Assembly (NCBI RefSeq): GCF_027579695.1
Contig: NC_083570.1
Span: forward strand, 7,798,793 to 7,862,792
Length of the DNA stretch: 64,000 bases
Direction of reading: 5' to 3'
Source: Neoarius graeffei
Lineage: Eukaryota; Chordata; Actinopteri; Siluriformes; Ariidae
A program made the position numbers and the translations under genes. The notes below the pieces were generated by a model. That model saw only the letters and a list, made by a program, of their open reading frames with translations. It did no database searches and was not told the origin of the DNA. Positions 29,685 through 40,042 of this stretch are shown one piece after another (the stretch's first letter is position 1; every line of letters starts with the position of its first letter).

Positions 29685-30580
29685 TGTTAGGTTTATATAA
29701 GTATTATTCTTGACCAAGAAGGCATTATTAAAATGGTGACAAAATTAAGCATTAACTTAAGGTTCAGTTAAAAATGACCTTCTGTCTCGGCTGGACATTG
29801 TTTGGGAACATTTGGTTTATTTTTTGATATGAATGTGTATTTTCATTCAGAGAAGTGTCTGAAGGATTCACCAAGGTCTGTTTTGGTGTTAGATCGACCC
29901 ACACACACTCTGAAATGGTAGAATTAAGGTTCATGTTTATGTTAATTCATTTAGTTGAAACTTAGGTTTATAGCTTCTTAAAAGCTTGAAATATACTATG
30001 GTAGTGATTTGGATCCCGTAATTAATGAATGCATTCCGTGATTAATGTTAGTTTTATAGTTTTAGATTAGTTTCATAATGACATTATAATTATAGTTAAG
30101 ATCTTATGATTCTAAGGGTTTTTAGTTTAAAAGCATTAACCTAATATTAGTTATGAGTTTAATCATGTTAGTTGTTTAATTGTTCTCTCTCTTTCAGACA
30201 TATTCTCATTGTTCTTATGTTTAAGTTGTTCTTATTTTTTTATGTTTATTTTCTTATAACATTCTTTGTTTTAGCATTGTTTTAGACATATTGTTATTTG
30301 TTATTTTGCTTATGTTGATGAAATCAAGATGTAATTTACTGACTTAACACACATTCATGTGTTAAGAAATTATTAGATCCTTTCTGTGCAAACTAGTGTC
30401 TTTGACCTTCTCTGAATAGACTCCGTAGACTAGACATTCTGTGTTTAGACATTCCATGCTCTAACCATAATATTGATCATAAGCCGAAACTCTGATATCT
30501 ATCTGTACCTTACTGTCATCAGAAATATGTTTTTATATTATGATTGATTCAAGATCATTACACACTTCCACACACACCCA

Positions 30581-30627
<47 letters not shown>

Positions 30628-30824
30628 AAGACAAAACATAAACACAGAGACACTATAAGACGTTTTTAAGAATGTTTTCATTTCGACGAAGTGACTGTGC
30701 GAATAAACTGGCATGTGAAGCCTCTCGGTTTTCCCCTGTCTGTTTGTATCGTTCTATCATTCGTCCCGGATCCGAGGGTGGCCCACGAAGGAATCGGGGT
30801 CTCTGACTGGGGTGAACCCCAACA
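29685..30824 (+). repeat. ERV 5' LTR
   Basis: 1140 bp. Contains a (CA)n tract at 30582-30625. Ends GGGGTGAACCCCAACA. Matches 38210-39353 along its length with clear divergence. Confidence 0.9.
30582..30625. repeat. (AC)n microsatellite
   Basis: About 44 bp of AC repeats inside the ERV 5' LTR. The 3' LTR has a shorter tract at 39088-39115. Confidence 0.95.
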
Positions 30825-31457
30825 ATTTGGTGTCAGAAGTGGGATACTGCCAACCAGGTGAGTAAATTATTTTAATTTTAATTTATAATTGATTGGTTAG
30901 ACTTCCGCCTGGTTGGTAGTAATTTCAAAAAAAGAAAAGAGACCCAGTTGTTTATAATTCAGGTTGGTAAACCTCGTGTAGAGGCACGGGACGTTTTGGG
31001 GAACCTCTTAGACTTTTTAGACTCTTGTTTATGGGACGTAACGGGGCTTGGTAGAGCCACGGGAAGACTGGTAAACCTCATAATTTGTTTACGGGACGGT
31101 GACCCTCGTGAAGTGACGGAAGAGGAAAGCATTCCTGCTGTCACGGGAAGAGCGCACTTTTAATCTTTGATTCCTTCGTGCAGCCACCATGGGGGGGGGG
31201 GGGGGGAATTGTATTATATTAATTGTATTATATTAATTGTATTATTGTATTAAGGTACCCGGACCCCGAGAAAAAACCCACGGGATTGGATGTGGTTTAG
31301 CATTCTACACAAATTCTAGACAATTTGGCCGGCTCAGTTTTGATTTATCCTCATTCAGGTATTTGCAATCTCTGGGAGCTGTGTAATGCATCTTTAATTG
31401 TTTTAGCATTTATATAAGGCATTACTGGATATGCACAAAATAATGAAACAACAAATC
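30825..31457 (+). other. ERV internal leader and gag-side remnant
   Basis: Starts with the primer-binding-like site. A short open frame (30948-31163) may be gag-side sequence but has no recognised motif. A run of 16 G lies at 31191-31206. Otherwise unrecognised. Confidence 0.5.
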
Positions 31458-32896
31458 AGTAGGGGAGAGCGGGGTAAGATGAGCCAGGGGGTAAGATGAG
31501 CCACCCCCTGTTTCTAAGAAACAGTAAACAAATGTGACCATGTGACCACATTCAAAGGGGGCCAGGACCATTTACTTACACTTGTGGAGAGGAGCACCAC
31601 ATGTCAAACTAGGTGAGGGACATATTTATAAAAATGTGTTTTTGTGCTTTCTAAGTCAATTCCATGTTTGTCCACAGTGAAGATGATTTAGAGAAGACAA
31701 AAGTAGAATAATATTTAGACACATTAGGGTTAAGTTAGTGGCTTTCTAAGCTATGATATGAATGCTAATAAAAATAATTTTGATTAGCCTAATCCCCTTT
31801 ATTAGCATTTTTCTACAAAATGGTGGCCATGGGGTAAGATGAGCCATTAGATGTGGGGCAAGTTGAGCCACTGGCTCAACTTACCCCATTGGTGACTGAG
31901 CTTACCCAATATGGATGACACTTAAGTTTTCACATTTACTGGTCATATATGACAACAACATATATATATGACATCAGATGAGGAAGACCAGTTGTTAGAT
32001 GTGGGGGATGATGTTGTGGCAAAATACACGGGGAAGAAGAAAGTGCATTTCTTCATTGGCCAGATAACCAAATTGGATGTCTTCGAAATAGAGGCAAGAT
32101 TTCTCAAAAGAAGCCGGTCATGCCATGGCTCTGCAAGAAAGCCAACCTTTGTCTTCAAAGAGAAAGATGAGGCTGTCCTGTCAAGACAGGATATTGTGAA
32201 AAAATTGCCCCGCCCCTTTACTGTTGGGGGGACAGCACGGAGGGAGAGGCAAATGGTGTTCCCTTGCCATTTGAACGCTTGGAACATTGAATAATGATGA
32301 AATGATTGAATGATTGATGGAATGATTGCTGCATGTTTTAGCAATGTTTTAACCTACTGAAAGAAATAAGATTCTTTTGGCACTGTTCTACTGTTTTAGT
32401 AATTTCTATAATATAGTATATCTCTCATTCCCTCTCTAACCATCCCTCTTTCTATCTATCTACGCATATCTCTCTCTCTATCCATCTATCTATCCCTCCC
32501 TATCCCATCTCGTTCTATCACCTCTCTCTTCATCTCCCCTTCTCTATGCAACGGCCCTATCCCCCACTTGATTGACTTGACTTGATTCATTGATTGCATT
32601 TCTAATAATAAAAGTTGTTTACTTTGTTAACCTAACATGTTTTGTGTTGGCTCAATTTACCCCACACAGTGGCTCATCTTACCCCGTGCATGGGGTAAGT
32701 TGAGCCACTTGACATTTTTTTTTCAAGAGGTAATATCACTCTAACCATAAGAGCTTATCAATTATGTTTTGCTCAGATAGTAACAGTACACTTTGAAATT
32801 TGGTATGGTGTGTAGACTGGAAGCAAAAATGGCTTTAACATGTAGTTATGATGAAAAATGTAAAAAGTGGCTCATCTTACCCCACTCTCCCCTACT
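31458..32896 (+). mobile_element. DNA transposon with GGGGTAAGATGAGCCA repeats
   Basis: 1.44 kb inserted in the ERV. Ends AGTAGGGGAGAG(C/T)GGGGTAAG on the left and as inverted copy on the right. The 16-bp motif GGGGTAAG(A/T)TGAGCCA recurs about nine times in both orientations (near 31471, 31490, 31831, 31856, 31872, 32648, 32670, 32691, 32868). A 108-codon frame sits between. No clear target duplication. Superfamily uncertain; possibly pogo-like, judged by the C-terminal style of the frame. Confidence 0.7.
31968..32294 (+). CDS. Transposase C-terminal-like small protein
   Basis: 108 codons. VGDDVVAKYTGKKKVHFFIGQI looks like a small beta-barrel (Tudor/SH3-like) start, and DIVKKLPRP near residue 75 resembles the tail that follows the DDE domain in fish pogo-like transposases (recalled, not searched). 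No DDE core in the element, so if the reading is right this is only the last exon. No upstream ATG context worth noting. Confidence 0.5.
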   Translation: MTSDEEDQLLDVGDDVVAKYTGKKKVHFFIGQITKLDVFEIEARFLKRSRSCHGSARKPTFVFKEKDEAVLSRQDIVKKLPRPFTVGGTARRERQMVFPCHLNAWNIE

Positions 32897-35340
32897 CTGG
32901 ACATAAACAGTTAGAACTGTGTTCCTGGTGTGCATAAATGTCAAACCTTTGGTGAATCAAACCTGTATAACCAACTTCCAAATCCGTATTTCCCTTATAA
33001 AATCCTTATAAGATGCAAATTAAAATGATTTACCTAAAATTTGAATGATTATTAACAATGACATATCCCAGGTACTTTTTATTCAATAAACTTTAAGAAT
33101 GAATACAAGCTTCAATGTTTGACAAAAAAACACAAGGTGTAAATGTTATGTGCTCTTTTATCATTGTGGGAATTGATTAGCTATAGCTCTAAATAAATAT
33201 TGAAGGTTTTTTTTGTTGTTGTTAAAAAGAATCCGTATAACTTTATTTGTACGCCCGTATACTATGTTTATTGAATCAAATCCGTATAAAATACGGGCAT
33301 TTTGTATATTGTGCATTTTAATCTCAACGAAAGCTTCACTGAATCGATTCTTTAGAACAAACTCGCATGCGTGTGAATCAATTTACTTGATTCACTCTTG
33401 ATTCTTGACTCAGAAACTACGGAAACCTTATTTGTATTCCTGTTTTCAAATTGTAAACAACAATAATCACACTTTCATGCTGCATGAAATTAAAGTATGA
33501 ACTTTCCTCAACCCATTACGTGTGCATGAACTCAACAAATGCTGTTGATGCGTCTGTATCGATTCGCTCGATCGAGTCATTTATGTTTCGCCCCGAAGAA
33601 GATCCGAATCGTTTGTGAATCTCATCACTGTTAGAAACCCAAGAGAAGAGATCCTCTTCCCTTAACATCATCAGAGGAAAAATCTGCTTCTTAATCAATT
33701 AGTTTCAGCGTTTGGTGAGTAGATCATCTGCATTTTATTTGGTGTGTTGATAGTCCGAAACTTATAACTGGAAGGTTATCAGGAAAGTCACGAGTGGTCC
33801 GCGAGCACTCTACAAGACTATTAATGTGTTTTAATAATTAATAGTGCAGCTATTAATAAAGTTTCATGTCTAGATCTTATAAATGATGAATACGAAGTAT
33901 GTGACGGCAAAATAACATGAGAACTCCAGTTCCCATGATGCTTGTGAACTGGGCATGCGCACTGGATAAAAGAAAAAGCAGCTCTTTAGGGCAAAACTCT
34001 CGTCTCATCAGATTTGGGCCGTAATTCTATGCGTTCAGACCTTAAATAATGAAATAACTGTACAAGCAAATACAACACAAAAACCATTTTAAAACATTCA
34101 CTTAAATTAAACAGACATGGTAAAAACAGAAGAAATATATTTAAGGCTTAGAGTTTGATTAATTCAGCCAAATCAAATATCACTTTCAGATTTGAAGATA
34201 TTTATCAGGAATCACTTTTAAAATATTGAGTACTATACCACTTCCTGTTTAAAGGCATAATAAAAGGCATCAAATATATTTACCCTACGTGTGAATGGAA
34301 ATGCCGAAAAGTTTAATGTTTAACCTAATGTTTAATGTTGATCTAAAACATTTTAAAACTGATCGTGTAGTGGTCTAGTGGTTAGGATTCGGCGCTCTCA
34401 CCGCCGCTGGTGTAGTGGTATTTTTATTAATCATATGTAATTCTAACCTTTAAATATCCTATATACTCCTGTTTCTGACGCGTTTTAGTGAAATGTGGAC
34501 TTGTCTTGTCTGGGAAGCATGAAATTAGTTCAACAGCGAGCTAACCCGCTTTTTTACTTCATTTTTGACATTTTTTGAATAATTGTCGTTCTATTATAAT
34601 ATATAATATTTTGAATAATTGTTCCGTAGCAATATGCTCTGTCTCTTTCTCAGTCAGCATTGAGATAAGACTCCCAGACTGTTACAGATAGCTATAATAT
34701 AAACAACTCATGCAAGAACAGCAGGCAAGGACAGCCACAGAGATCTGCAATGAGCAGAGAAAATCATTATTTTTGGCACTCTCTCACAATAATAAATTTA
34801 ATAAGTAATCTCTTTATATTATTAGGTAAATTCCATATACATAAAGTTAAAATGTCCAAGATAACCAATTCTCATTCCCATAATACTGTTAATTGAATTA
34901 AAAATGTATTTTCAGTCTCTGTCACATATCGAATCCAACAAAAAGTGCTTATCAGCTATTCAATATTATTCAAATTACATTCAGTGAAATTGTTTGTCAT
35001 TTCAATTTGCCCTGTTTTTTATCTCCTTATCTTTCTTTAAACTTATTGCTACTTATGAGGCTAAGCTTAACCATGTTCCTCCTAATTTCGAAGTATTGAT
35101 ATGAAATGCTCTGATTAACTGTTTGCTGAGTTTTAAACCTCCATACTTTTGCCTTTAAAAACCACAGAGGATATGGAATGGATAGGCTTTTAATGTATTT
35201 AGTTAACCCTAATTTTTTTTCAGCAAGAAACAGTTAACAAATGTTTACTTGAATAACTTTTTGTTTATAAATCGGAGACTTGGGTTTATCTTTGTTTAAC
35301 CATTAAAAAAAAAAAAAAAACGTCAGAAATTATCATGATT
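32897..35340 (+). other. ERV interior, largely unrecognised
   Basis: About 2.4 kb of AT-rich sequence between the DNA transposon and the first recognisable pol remnant. Contains a 37-bp tRNA-Glu-like half (34371-34407). No coding domain recognised. It may include further old insertions without visible ends. Confidence 0.5.
34371..34407 (+). tRNA. tRNA-Glu(CTC) 5'-half-like fragment (pseudogene)
   Basis: 37 bp from TGGTCTAGTGGTTAGGATTC to CTCACCGCCGC match, as far as I can recall, the D arm and anticodon arm (CTC) of vertebrate tRNA-Glu. The first few acceptor bases and the whole 3' half (T arm) are absent. Not a functional tRNA. The cut just after the anticodon stem is the size of a tRNA 5' half. 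Confidence 0.65.
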
Positions 35341-35349
35341 ATGATACAT

Positions 35350-37330
35350 TGGCTTGTATAAGTATTCATGTGCATTCTGTTTATGATTTAATAAGCAATA
35401 CCTCTCTCTCTCTGGATGTCATCCTACAGTCTCTTCTCGAGCAAGGCGTGGCGAGACACTTTACACAAGATTTACGTAAGATTAATGAATTGATTGTTTC
35501 TTCTGTAATATCACAGGTTCTTGCCATTAATGATCTCTGCCTTTTTTTTTTCATGCACATGAGGAGATAGCGTTTGGACTCAAGGTTCCATTGACTCTGC
35601 TGCTGTTTTTTTCAGCTGTAATTCATAACGTGCTCTGTGACCTTCTCCCTCCCTCAGGACTCGGTGGTCTGTGTGTTCTGGTATCTGCTGAGTAACCAGA
35701 AATCTGCCAAGACACTGACACTTACGCCTGCTTCAACATCTGGCGCATAAGGGCTTTAAGGTTTCCAGAACCAAGCTGCAATATTGTATGGACACTTAAG
35801 TATTTGAACTTTTGAAGTTTTGAACTTTCTCAAGGCTGTCATTCTAGACACAAAACGCCCTGCTGGGTCAGAAAATGGATCCCTGACTGCTCTTTCTCCG
35901 TTCCGCAATCTCTCATCACGATCCACTGCAACATCCTTTGACCTGGACTGACGCTATGGTGGTCGCTTATCACTCCCTCAGAAGCACCCTTTGTTCCGCC
36001 CCGGGTTACCTGCTCACTTCAAGCCCTTCCACCTCTATGCCTGTGGACACCAAGGCACAGCCTCTGGGGAGCATGGGGGGGGGAATGCATCATTGTGCGT
36101 TTTTATCCAAAGCATTAGACATTGTTGCTCAAGGCTTACCTGCATGTCTGGGGGCTGTCTCCGCATGTGCTTTGATGGTTTTAGATGCGAAAAAATTGGT
36201 TTTGTCTCACCCATTGATCTTGCACTCATCACATCAAGTTAAACAGGTCTTGCAAAATTTACAGACCCATTAAATTAATTTAATCAGTAATTTAATAGAT
36301 AATTAAATTAATATATGACTATTTATTCTCTGTTCTACTAACAATCTCGAAATTCGTGTCACATCCTCTTTTGATAATGTAGGTCGCGCTCTCGCACGCC
36401 TCCTTAATTCTCGGGATGACACTTGGGATGACATTGATATTGTCTGTCTAAAAATCGTACATACTACTAGTATCAGGTCTGATCTCTTTCCCTCTAGGGA
36501 TGGGGGAAGTACTCTTTGTTTTGATGGTTCTTGTTCTAAACCCTCAGATGGTTCTTGTTTTATAATTTATAATAATAATATCAACACCTCTGTGGTTATT
36601 CTGTGTGTTCAGTCAATATCAGCCTGATATTCTGCATGAGACATACGCTCTTTCTTTCTCATTTGATTTTTGTCATCTTGATTGTGGACAAATTCTCTAA
36701 ATGGGTAGAAGTTTTTCCCTGTTCTCGAGAGAACACGAAGGTAGTTACTCGTTTTAATACCTAGTTATAATAATAATAATGATACCTAAGGACACTGGAC
36801 AGTAAAAAAAGAAAAACAAACAATAAAAGCAGAACAATAAAATAACAACAATAAAATAATAAGAAATCAATAATAATTATTGTTATAGTTATGGGGTTTC
36901 AAATGCCATAGACTCAGACAAGGGTACCCGTTTTACCTCAAAAGTCACACAAAACCTTTGTAAGTATCTCTAAACTAAACTGGTGTTTTCACATTCCTCA
37001 ATCCTCTGGTATCGTAGAACGTACTAATCGAACATTGAAAGACAAATTAATTAAGGTCATGCAGGACACAGGTTTGGTTCTGTAATCCATAATTCATTCT
37101 GGCTGAAATTCGTGTGACACCAAGAAATTATTTTTGGAATAATATTCTTCCCCTGGAAGAAGGGAACTCTGGCTCCGGGTACCTCTGATTTGAAAATGCA
37201 TATGGATGAGTATTCTGCAGCCCTTATAGATAAGTTGCATAAAATTTGTACCAAGGTCAATAATACAATATTATCTCCACCACACACCCCTTTCACGTGG
37301 GAGACAGGTGCTGGTGTGACTTTTTTAAAG
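35350..37330 (+). pseudogene. ERV pol remnants
   Basis: Pieces of retroviral pol in order. RT pieces at 35350-35760. RT-RNase H connection at 35938-36273 (GSMGGGMHHCAFLSKALD, AKKLVLSHPLI), close in style to gammaretroviruses. Integrase core from 36660 (VDKFSKWVEVFPC) to about 37080, interrupted by an AT-rich stretch at 36765-36890. Fossil with many breaks. Confidence 0.75.
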
Positions 37331-38209
37331 TAATGATTTGGACAATTGGGAAACCAATATAATGGGCCTGCAGACATAGTCGCCATTACTTTTACTGCTG
37401 TTTTAACTGATCTTTTTCCACAGTGGATCCATGCCACTCGATTGAAGAAGGCTCCATAACAAAGTTGTGTTACAATAACAAGTTTGCTGCTATTAACGCT
37501 TTGTGTCCCTATCTAGTCTCCCTCTGGCCAGTTTTCTCTCTCTCTCTCTCTCTCTATTTCTGAGCTCTACACAGATTCGACTGAGAATCCTCAAGACGTT
37601 GTGAACAAAGAGGGGAAGAGATCTTGCGCCCCGTTTGGAACCAATCATCCTCACTACAACCATGACAGTCCTCATCACGGGTTTCGTGGCTTCATTGTTG
37701 CTCGGGGCAGGGTTACCCGCCCGAGCCTTCTGGACCACTTCATTGCTCGGGGCAGGGTTACCCGCTCGAGCTGGACTTCGAGACAACATCTTCTGGACTA
37801 ACTTCGCTAACTGGACTGCACAAGCGCACACCACACGAATGTGTTATGTCTTTCATCTGATGCCATTTTCTACTATTATTACACATCTCTATGCTCTGAA
37901 ACTCTGTATTCTTACAGGACTCTGTTCTCACTTTAGGTCGATATGCCTTCTAATTTCATTTTTTCCTCACTGTTTTAGAACAAATTACTCTGAAGGAAGT
38001 AGCGTGTATCTGGGAATTAAGAGGTTTTGAGTTTCTCTAAGCTCCAGTGAGGTGGGACGAGGGCTGATTGGGCATGCCCGCCCTCTGAGCACCAATATAC
38101 GTCAAGAAGGGCAAAGACTAACTCAGGATTAATTCTCGATGTAATCACATATATGATCATGAGGATGCTAGGATTTGATAATAGTGATACTATTATCAAA
38201 GGGGGGGAT
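37331..38209 (+). other. ERV 3' internal region
   Basis: Region after pol, where an envelope would be expected; no envelope motif is certain. Holds a (TC)n run at 37538-37556, a direct repeat of about 34 bp (37692-37725, 37737-37770), a perfect 11-bp-stem hairpin (38174-38200) and the G-rich polypurine tract next to the 3' LTR. Confidence 0.55.
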
Positions 38210-39084
38210 TGTTAGGTCAAATTTTATTATCAGTAGGTTAAATCAAGATATATGTAGATATATGTAAGTTTAGTTAAGTATTAATTCTTGGCTTATTCTG
38301 TGTCAAAATTATATTAGTTGAAACGACCTTAGTCCAGGAACATTCTGTTTATTCTTTGATATGAATGTGTATTTTGAACAGAGAAGTGTCTGAAGGTCTG
38401 TTTTAGTGTCAGATCGACTCACACACACACTCTGAAATGGTAGAATTAAAGTTCATGTTAATTCATTCAGTTGAAACCTAGGTCATAGCTTCATAAAAGC
38501 TATGAAATATACTGAAATATATTGAAATATACTATGGTAGTGATTTGGATCCCGTAATTATTGAATGCATTCCGTGATTAATATTAGTTTTATAGTTCTA
38601 GATTAGTTTCATAATGACATTATAATTATAATTAAGATCTTATGATTCTAAAGGTTTTTAGTTTAAAAGCATTAACCTAATTTAGTTAATTAACCTGTTA
38701 GTTGTTTAATTGTTCTCTCTCTTTCAGACATTCTCATTGTTCTTGTGGTTAAGTTGTTCTTATTTTTTATGTTTATTTTCTTATAACATTCCTTGTTTTA
38801 GCATTATTAAAGACATATTGTTATTTGTTATTTTGCTTATGTTGATGAAATCAGGATGTAATTTACTGACTTAACACACATTCATGTGTTAAGAAATTAT
38901 GTTAAATTATTAGATCCTTTCTGTGCAAACTAATGTCTTTGACCTTCTCTGAATAGACTCCGTAGACTATACATTATCTGTGTTTAGACATTCCATGCTC
39001 TAACTATAATATTTATCTATCTGTACCTTACTGTCATCAGAAATATGTTTTTATATTATGATTGATTCAAGATCATTACCCACT

Positions 39085-39115
<31 letters not shown>

Positions 39116-39353
39116 CCCTCTCTGAGGTCACATACAAACACACACATTTGACAGACACAATAGCCATTTGGAGAGATTATGATTTGTTATAAAAGGTGTT
39201 TGTAATCTTTCATCTTTGACGAAGTGACTGTGCGAATAAAGTGACGTGAATCTCTTATTCCTTGTCTGTTTTCTCTCGACCTGATCATTCTCGTCCTCGG
39301 CCGAGGGTGGCCCACGAAGGAATCGGGGTCTCTGACTGGGGTGAACCCCAACA
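38210..39353 (+). repeat. ERV 3' LTR
   Basis: 1144 bp matching the 5' LTR with indels. Followed directly by a Tx1-like LINE fragment, not by the L2-like sequence that precedes the 5' LTR. Confidence 0.9.
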
Positions 39354-39835
39354 GAGACCTATAACCTTACTATGCAATGATTATAAATTACTTGCCTTAG
39401 TATCTGGTAATCGTCTAAAGTGTGGACTTGTAAAACTTGTAGACAAATATCAATCATCCTTCATGAAGGGAAAAATGTTCAAAACCACGTCTGACTGATT
39501 CTGGATATGACTGATTACCAATCGATTATTCAATCAGATAGTCTTGTTTTATTTCTAGACTTTTTCAAAGCATTCGACACTATGGAGCACGATTTTATGT
39601 TTATAAAACTCAAAAATCTTGGATTTGGAAAAGGGTTCTGCAAGGTTATTAAAATATTTCACAATGATATTTATAGTTATATCTCTCTTAACCCTTTAAT
39701 GACACCAAAATTTAAGATGTTACGTGGAATCAGACAAGGCTGCCCAATTTGACCAAAATTATTTATTTTATGTCCACAAATGCGAGCATACTTAACCTTG
39801 TGGAATAATATGAAACAAACAGAACTTTATAATGC
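39354..39835 (+). mobile_element. Tx1-like LINE RT fragment downstream of TRIM-B
   Basis: Plus-strand translation gives PITLLCNDYKLLALVSGNRL, then LDFFKAFDTMEHDFM and GIRQGCPI, a Tx1-type reverse transcriptase. It keeps the LDFFKAFD block that both block 1 and block 2 lack. Interrupted by frameshifts. It joins TRIM-B's 3' flank near 39835 after a roughly 950-bp deletion relative to TRIM-A's flank. Confidence 0.75.
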
Positions 39836-40042
39836 GAAGGTCATGAGATCATTTTCTTTTTAAATTTGACGAGTTTCTTGCCTGACAGTTAATTAACATT
39901 TCCTTTTTTTAAATTATTCATCTGTTTTAATTTAAATATTAAAATGAGTGTTTTTGTGCAGCTGGATTGTGTTCTAGTGAAACAGACGACTGAGAAACAA
40001 CGTGGCAACGTGCAGGAATTTTACAGAAAACACTCCACACTT

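Larger units (their letters stand above)
29685..39353 (+). mobile_element. Old endogenous retrovirus, broken
   Basis: LTRs of about 1.14 kb at both ends (29685-30824, 38210-39353), TGTTAGG...CCCCAACA. Primer-binding-like TTTGGTGTCAGAAGTGGG follows the left LTR; a G-rich polypurine tract precedes the right. Between are remnants of a retroviral pol of the gamma/epsilon type: RT (35350-35760), RT-RNase H connection (35930-36280) and integrase (36640-37330), then a possible envelope-side remnant. A fossil with many breaks. The LTRs differ by indels and substitutions, so it is much older than the Gypsy element. Invaded by a DNA transposon at 31458-32896. No matching target duplication. Confidence 0.85.

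Noticed and set aside
34361-34420. A functional tRNA-Glu gene
   Set aside because: Only the 5' half is present; T arm, 3' acceptor strand and terminator are absent.
35938-36273. A host gene
   Set aside because: Sequence follows the RT-RNase H connection of gamma/epsilon-type retroviruses and lies between paired LTRs.
37601-38030. A secreted or membrane host gene (hydrophobic frame at 37635-38030)
   Set aside because: It lies between retroviral pol remnants and the 3' LTR and includes a direct repeat; more likely a retroviral remnant than a host gene.
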